From: JAHDHW01 sp964551455
GTDB lineage: Bacteria; Bacteroidota; Bacteroidia; Chitinophagales; Saprospiraceae
NCBI GenBank assembly: GCA_964551455.1
Contig: CAZKDA010000081.1
Location: forward strand, 1 to 18,847
DNA: 18,847 nt
Direction of reading: 5' to 3'
Both the position numbers and the translations under genes were made by a program. Positions 13,629 to 18,847 of this stretch are shown in pieces; within the stretch, counting starts at the first letter, position 1; each line of letters starts with the position of its first letter. The notes under the pieces are model-generated. The model was not told the DNA's origin. It made no database searches and saw only the letters and a program-made list of their open reading frames with translations.

Positions 13629-13712
13629 TGCCCAGGACAGGACTCGAACCTGCACACTCGTAAGAGCACTAGCCCCTCAAGCTAGCGTGTCTACCAGTTT
13701 CACCACCTGGGC
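13629..13712 (-). tRNA. tRNA-Leu, anticodon GAG
   Basis: Acceptor GCCCAGG (13712-13706) pairs with CCTGGGC (13636-13630), discriminator A at 13629. D-arm GTGGTGAAACTGGTAGAC, anticodon stem CTAGC/GCTAG around loop TTGAGGG (anticodon GAG), a long variable arm as in class II tRNAs, and T-loop TTCGAGT. The next three bases (13628-13626) read CCA, so the 3' CCA is encoded. Decodes CUC and CUU. Confidence 0.95.
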
Positions 13713-14247
13713 GGGGAATGTTTTATCATTTTGTGTTGCTGCGTCCGTAGCTATCACTTACGCCGACAGCCGCAAAGATAATTTTTGATTTTCAATTTTT
13801 GAACAAAATTTCGCTAAAGAATTGTTCATTGATCTTTTATTAAATTTTAAAGCAATGAAACTTCGATTTTAGGCAAGTGTGATTTTCCAGCGCCTTAAAC
13901 ACAGGCAGGGTATCCCAAAGGTGGAAATAAGTTGAAAGCGGGGACGCATAATCCGATGAGATGCCGTCTCCTTGGCTTCTGTATAAACAAATTGATTTTA
14001 CTTACACCCGACAAAAGTTATAAGAAAGAAAGGTTAACTTTACGGCCGGGTTGAATAATATTCCTTCTTTTTTTTAATAATGGACCCATCCGTTTTTTCA
14101 ATGATAAAAAAATGAGTAGCTGTTGGTACCACATACTCCCTCCGGTAATTTTTTTTGCTGTTGGGATGGTTCTGCCAGTTGCGGATTATTAAAAATGCAG
14201 CCGGTTCGCTGCTTTATTGAGTTAATTCAAAAACAACAGATCAAACA
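13713..14247. other. 535-bp spacer before the metalloprotease gene
   Basis: Divergent spacer between the tRNA and the M4 protease. It holds a promoter-like pair TTG (14123-14125)-N20-TAATTTTT (14146-14153) and a structured stretch at 13936-13978. No credible gene; the plus-strand frame reaching into the protease gene is an out-of-frame shadow. Confidence 0.5.
13936..13978. other. Structured element, candidate RNA or DNA hairpin
   Basis: Stacked stems: AAGC/GCTT (13936-13939, 13975-13978), GGGGAC/GTCTCC (13940-13945, 13966-13971, one G.U pair) and GCAT/ATGC (13946-13949, 13961-13964), with one bulged C at 13965 and an 11-nt loop. It matches no riboswitch I know. It is 270 bp upstream of the protease start. 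Confidence 0.3.
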
Positions 14248-17200
14248 ATGTTTCGAAAGTTTACCGCCCTTCTTTTTTTGTGTATCATTTCCGGGCTATT
14301 ATATGCCCAGCAGGCTTATCCCGGCGCCAGTCAGTTGCGCCACGACGATAAAGAGCCTTTCCCGAAATACATCCGGTTCGACGATTCCCAACAACTCAGC
14401 CTCAATGAGGCAATGGACTGGCTGCGTTCAAATTTCAGGCTGGACGAAAACACTACTTTCGCCCTCACGCGCATCAACGACGATCCGCAGGGATGGTCGC
14501 ATTATCGCTACCGCCAGCTCATCCATGATATTCCGGTATTGGGTGGAGAATATATCTTTCATGTAAAAAACGATATTGTTCGTTCCATGAATGGCGAGCT
14601 TTTTTCCATAGATGCTCCGGTTGTGGCTTCCCTTTCGAAACAGCAAGCCATCGACAATGCCCTGCGCCACGTACCCGCTGAAAAGTACGGCTGGGAAACT
14701 ACGCTCGGCGGCGGTTCCACAGAATGGCTTTCGTCTTACCCCGATCCTGAATTGATCTGGGTGCCCGAAAACCTGGATTTCAAAAACGGCCAATTCCGGT
14801 TGGCTTACAAAATGGACATTTACGCCGTAAGGCCGGAATACCGCGCCTGGGTATTCGTTGATGCCCAATCCGGAAAGATCGTCGCAGAAGAAAACCGCAT
14901 CTGCCATGTAGATGTGGAAGGTACGGTGCAAACCATGCTGAGCGGTGAGCGGACGATTTTCATGGATCAGGTCAGCGATAATATCTTCAGGTTGCGGGAA
15001 ACAACGCGAGGCAACGGGATCGTAACGCTCGATATGCAAAACGGAGAAGACATCGACAATGCGGTTGATTTCATTCACGAAGACAATGACTGGGGCTTTG
15101 GCACGCCGGTTTCCGACAGGTATGGCACTGACGTGCATTTTGGCGCACAATCCTTTTATGATCTGCTTTGGGATATGTTCGACCGAAACAGCATCAACGA
15201 AGAAGGGTTGACATTGAGAAGTTATGTCCATGTCGGTCAAAACTGGGCAAATGCAACCTGGGATGGTGATGTTGCCCGATTTGGCGATGGCAATTCCGCC
15301 TCCGGCCTTGATCTGCCGGTCGTATCCCTCGATATTGTAGCGCATGAATTCACACATGGATTGACGGACTATACCGCCGATCTGATCTATGCTTACGAAT
15401 CCGGAGCGCTCAACGAGTCTTTCAGTGATATTTTCGGGTTAGCAACGAATTTTTATGCACGCCCGGAGGCATCCACTTGGTTGATCGGCCCGCAATCTAC
15501 ATCTGACGGACAAGGCATCAGAAGCGCTTCAAACCCTAATATGCACGGACACCCCGACACTTACAAAGGAGACTTGTGGTTTGCCGGAACCGGCGATAAT
15601 GGTGGTGTTCATTTCAATAGCGGCGTTCAAAACCACTGGTATTATTTACTTTCTGAAGGCGGTACCGGGCTGAATGACAACGGCGAAGCCTACTCCGTCG
15701 AAGGGCTTGGCTGGGAAAAAGCGCTGGAAGTTGCGTACCGAAATTTGAGCGTTTACCTGACTGAAAATTCCAGCTTTGCCGATGCTGCTTATTATGGTAA
15801 CCAAAGCGCAGCCGATCTTTTCGGGCATTGCTCTCCGGAATATGTTTCAACGGTCAATGCCTGGCATGCCGTAGGTTTGGGACAACCGGTCGGCGATCTC
15901 ACAGTCAATTTTCAGGCACAGCGGTATCATTGCCAGACTCCTGGGGTCGTTCAGTTTTACAATTATAGCCAACCTTTTGAATCTGTGCTTTGGGAATTTG
16001 GCGACGGCGCTACCAGCACGGAATATTCGCCGGTGCATGTTTACGATGAGGAAGGAGTTTATGATGTCAAACTCACCGTTTTTGGTTGCGGGGGCAATAG
16101 TATGGAAGAGGTAAAGCAAGGTTATATCGTTGTGGAGCCTCAAAACCCGATCTGTAATGCCTATATCATGGCTAACACCGGAACGGATACCCTGACGAGT
16201 TGTGCCGGTATCGTCATGGACCCTGGAGGTACGGATGATTATTTACATTTGGCAAACTCAACCCTGGTCATTGATCCGCCAACGCTGGGGCCGTTGATCC
16301 TCACTTTTACGGAGTTTCGACTGCGGGGAAATAACAACGATGTCGATCATCTGTCAATTTACGATGGTCCAAACACCAACGCGCCACTTATCGGAAGATT
16401 TGCAAGAAGGTCATTGAACGGACAAACGATCCAAACCTCCGGCGGGGTTGTAACGCTTCGTTTTTCAACAGACAATGAAAACGACACCACCGGCTTTATC
16501 ATGTTCTATTCAACTGCGGAGCACATCGACGCACCCTTGGCGGGGATTGCACCAAGCAACCTTACCCCACTGCTGAACGAACCAGTGGTACTCGGAGACA
16601 TTTCACAAAATCCGGGTCATTATTTTTATGATCTCGGAGACGGCACAACTACCAACGAAGCCCAACCTGTGCATCAATATACACAGCCCGGCGCTTACAC
16701 GGTCACACAGATCATTACCAACTGCGTAGGTGTGGATACGACCACCGTAGAGTTGCTGGTTCAGCAGGGCGGCGCCCTAAGTGTCGCTCCGGATTCGATC
16801 ATCGTCACGCTCAATGCCGGCGAGCAGCACGAGGATGCTTTTGTTTTACAAAACTCAGGCCCCGGAGACCTTTATTATGGCGTGGATGCTGAAAACCACC
16901 CGGCCTGGATCAGTTTTGATGCAGCTTCCGGCGGAATACCCAACGGTCAGGATGTTTCTATTCCCGTATCGCTGGATGCTTCGCAACTTATCGCCGGAAC
17001 TTATTTTTATGACATTCCGCTGGAAAGCGGTGATGAAAACCAGTTTTCGCTTTTCCTGCATGTAAAAATGATCGTCCTCCCATTCCCGCAGGCAAATATC
17101 GGTGTGACCATAGAAGACAATTGCAATGGTTTGTTTCAATTCAACGACCAGACGCTCAACACGCCAACTTCCTGGCTTTGGGATTTCGGCGACGGGAATA

Positions 17201-18475
17201 CCTCCGATGAACCGGATCCCTTGTATCAGTATGATGAAAACGGCGTTTACGATATTTCGCTCGTAGCTTGTAATGATCTGGGCTGCGATACCACCTTCCA
17301 GGAATACCTGGTGATCGTGAACTATTGCGATACCCTCACCATGCCGCTTACCGGATCGGCTGTTTATACGAATTGCAATGGTGTGATCTACGATGATGGC
17401 GGCCCTGATATGCAATACAGTAACAACGCCGACTTTACCGTGACGATAGCGCCTCCCAATGTTGACTTTGTAACCCTTACTTTTTTAAAATTCCAAACTC
17501 AACCCATCACGGATGTTTTGAGAATTTATGATGGCCCCGATGTCAATGCTCCTTTGATCGCTGCTTATAGTGGTACTGTCACTTCGGGAACCCAACTCAC
17601 TTCGACCGGAAACTCCATCACGCTCCATTTTAGCAGCAACGAAGCGCTTTCTTTCAATGGCTTTGAAATTCTGTGGGAGTGTAGTGGCTCAGTACCGCCT
17701 ACCGCATTTTTTACCTTGGAGCAGGATATGGATTGTGACAATACGGTCTATTTTGAAGATGCTTCGCAGGGCGGTACGGGAACCAATCACTACTACCATT
17801 GGGATTTGGGTAATGGATTCTTTGTTTATGACGAAACATCTTTTACACACCATTACACCTCCTCCGGTGTATTTACAGTAACCCTCGAAGTGGGCAATGC
17901 GCTGTTTTCATCCAGTTATCAGCAGGAAGTGACCATTCCGGACACGCCGTTCGATCTGGATATGCAACTCTCCGCCGATACCATTGAACTGGGCGAGTTG
18001 GTCAGTTTCGAAGCCATTGTCGATTTTACGCCGGCGAGTTATCTGTGGGTTCCGCGACCCGGCGATACTTTGACCACTGCCAACCCGAATTATATCTACA
18101 CTGATCCCGGAGATTTTGTGGTGTACCTGGAAGTTGAAAATGATGAAGGTTGCAAAATGTGGGTACAGCGCCCGATCCATGTCATTGATATTTCCAGTGT
18201 GGAAGAGCCGATTGCAGAGGTTGCTTTCCAGCTAAGCCCCAATCCTTCATCCGGTCTGTTCAAACTGTCGCTCGAACTTGCTGAAATGCAACAGGCTAGT
18301 NNNNNNNNNNTTATACAATGCTGTCGGGCAGGTTTTGCATCAGGAAACTTTCGGGCAGGTGAAAATGTTTGATAAAGAACTTAACTTTTCGGCCTTGCCG
18401 TCCGGGGTATATTTCCTTTCCTTAATAACAGAAAAAGGATTACCGGAAACCAGGCATTTGATAATTCAAAGGTAA
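14248..18475 (+). CDS. Large modular M4 (thermolysin-type) metalloprotease with T9SS sorting domain; 10-N gap near the 3' end
   Basis: About 1,400 residues. Signal peptide 1-20 (cleavage after AQ or nearby). Propeptide with FTP- and PepSY-like regions, about 40-215. Peptidase M4 domain, about 225-550: HEFTH (366-370; zinc ligands His366, His370, catalytic Glu367), third ligand Glu390 in ALNESFSD at thermolysin spacing, and His455 in GGVHFNSG, the thermolysin His231 equivalent. Then PKD (about 550-630, WEFGDG), CUB (632-756), PKD (764-840), BACON-like (841-944), PKD (947-1025, WDFGDG), CUB (1027-1148), PKD (1149-1231), weaker PKD-like (1232-1313), and a T9SS sorting domain (LSPNPSSG ... GVYFLSLI). 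Exported across the outer membrane, likely an extracellular protein or peptide degrader. The frame breaks at the N-run: upstream frame continues downstream only if the true gap is a multiple of three, for example nine bases. The frame read straight through the Ns ends at 18372 and is an artefact. Confidence 0.92.
18301..18310. other. Assembly gap of 10 N inside the protease sorting domain
   Basis: Ten unknown bases after the codons for EMQQAS. The reading frame that continues the sorting domain (LYNAVGQVLHQE) starts at 18311, one frame off from the codons before the gap. A real gap of 9 bases (three residues) would fit the usual strand length and restore the frame. The run is therefore a placeholder, not a true length. 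Confidence 0.9.
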
Positions 18476-18509
18476 TTATTATTTTGTGGCCGCCTTTTAA
18501 AATTGTGCT

Positions 18510-18591
18510 GCCCAAGTGGCGAAATTGGTAGACGCGCACGTTTCAGGTGCGTGTGCCGCAAGGCTTGGGGGTTCGAGTCCCCCCTTGGGCA
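18510..18591 (+). tRNA. tRNA-Leu, anticodon CAG
   Basis: Acceptor GCCCAAG (18510-18516) with CTTGGGC (18584-18590), discriminator A 18591. D-arm GTGGCGAAATTGGTAGAC, anticodon stem CACGT/GCGTG around loop TTCAGGT (anticodon CAG), variable arm GCC-GCAA-GGC, T-arm GGGGG-TTCGAGT-CCCCC. The next bases are CAG, so CCA is not encoded. Decodes CUG. Lies 34 nt after the protease stop. Confidence 0.96.
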
Positions 18592-18604
18592 CAGCCTAAT
18601 AATC

Positions 18605-18642
18605 AACGAGTTATAAATTTAATTTTATAACTCGTTTTTTTT
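18605..18642 (+). terminator. Intrinsic terminator of tRNA-Leu(CAG)
   Basis: ACGAGTTATAAA (18606-18617) pairs perfectly with TTTATAACTCGT (18624-18635) around a 6-nt loop, followed by T-run 18635-18642. Starts 14 nt after the tRNA. Confidence 0.85.
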
Positions 18643-18847
18643 GACCTCGTTCTGAGGGATGTATTTTTGATTTGAAAATTTTAAATCGCTATAAATATCA
18701 GGCAGATTTTCAAGACTGCATTGCTCCTGGCGTTTTATATACCACTCCTTCGGAGTTTCTCCTTTTGTTTATATTTATTTCTATAAAAATGCCCCCCCGT
18801 TGGGGTTCCGGATGGTTTGTTCTAATCTTGCAGAGATTGAATGTGTA
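18643..18847. repeat. Non-coding window end, possible dispersed intergenic repeat
   Basis: No gene is visible. ACTCC/GGAGT (18744-18748, 18752-18756) makes a small hairpin, then a T/A-rich stretch, then a run of seven C (18792-18798) before GTTGGGG, giving CCCC/GGGG (18795-18798, 18802-18805). This layout recalls repeats seen often between genes in Bacteroidota genomes; the call is from memory and not tested. Confidence 0.3.

Noticed and set aside
14123..14566. Plus-strand open frame overlapping the protease start
   Set aside because: Its second half is out of frame with the protease, and the signal peptide and propeptide support the start at 14248.
14428..15357. Open frame of about 310 codons on the minus strand inside the M4 protease gene
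   Set aside because: Antisense to a confidently identified catalytic domain; the product resembles no family and has no start signal.
1..18847. CRISPR array, insertion sequence, prophage or toxin-antitoxin operon
   Set aside because: No regularly spaced repeats, no transposase or integrase, no phage structural gene and no toxin-antitoxin pair were seen on either strand.

Overview
The window looks like chromosomal DNA of a Bacteroidota bacterium, probably of the Saprospiraceae/Saprospiria type. The evidence is two secreted proteins ending in type IX secretion (T9SS, Por) sorting domains (3011-3790 and 14248-18475), several genes with weak or absent Shine-Dalgarno sequences, and promoter-like TTG...TAnnTTTG arrangements upstream of several genes. 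The lineage is inferred from these traits, not from a marker gene.

Layout. 1-1150: 3' part of a vanadium-haloperoxidase/PAP2-like enzyme, cut by the window edge. 1151-1404: three consecutive hairpins between convergent genes. 1405-3790: two minus-strand genes, an unrecognised lipoprotein and a T9SS-secreted protein with a TIMP/NTR-like cysteine pattern, separated by 544 bp that holds an orphan plus-strand terminator. 3791-4095: repeat-rich spacer with a 27-bp palindromic insert between 8-bp direct repeats. 4096-5803: overlapping mtnA and class II aldolase genes (5-methylthioribose-1-phosphate metabolism). 5984-7555: lone radical SAM protein of unknown substrate. 7647-8300: AT-rich minus-strand gene for a possible uracil-DNA-glycosylase-fold protein. 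8514-9676: a DHFR/RibD-like reductase and a Dps ferritin. 9677-9993: spacer with a palindrome between 14-bp repeats. 9994-12589: three-gene Mla/MCE lipid transporter operon (permease, ATPase, MCE protein). 12630-13430: two minus-strand genes, a small membrane protein and a Cys-rich lipoprotein. 13629-13712: tRNA-Leu(GAG) on the minus strand. 14248-18475: a very large multidomain M4 (thermolysin-type) metalloprotease, interrupted by a 10-N assembly gap. 18510-18591: tRNA-Leu(CAG) with a clear terminator. The last 200 bp look like a dispersed intergenic repeat.

How the genes work together. Only three sets look co-transcribed: mtnA-aldolase (11-bp overlap), the MCE transporter trio (gaps of 10 and 12 bp) and the 13430-12630 pair (3-bp gap). 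The rest are single genes in mixed orientation, as expected of an ordinary chromosomal region. I see no phage, insertion sequence, CRISPR array or defence island. The most unusual items are the TIMP-like secreted protein, the mtnA-aldolase fusion-like pair, the UDG-like and radical SAM orphans, and the small palindromic insertions with direct repeats.
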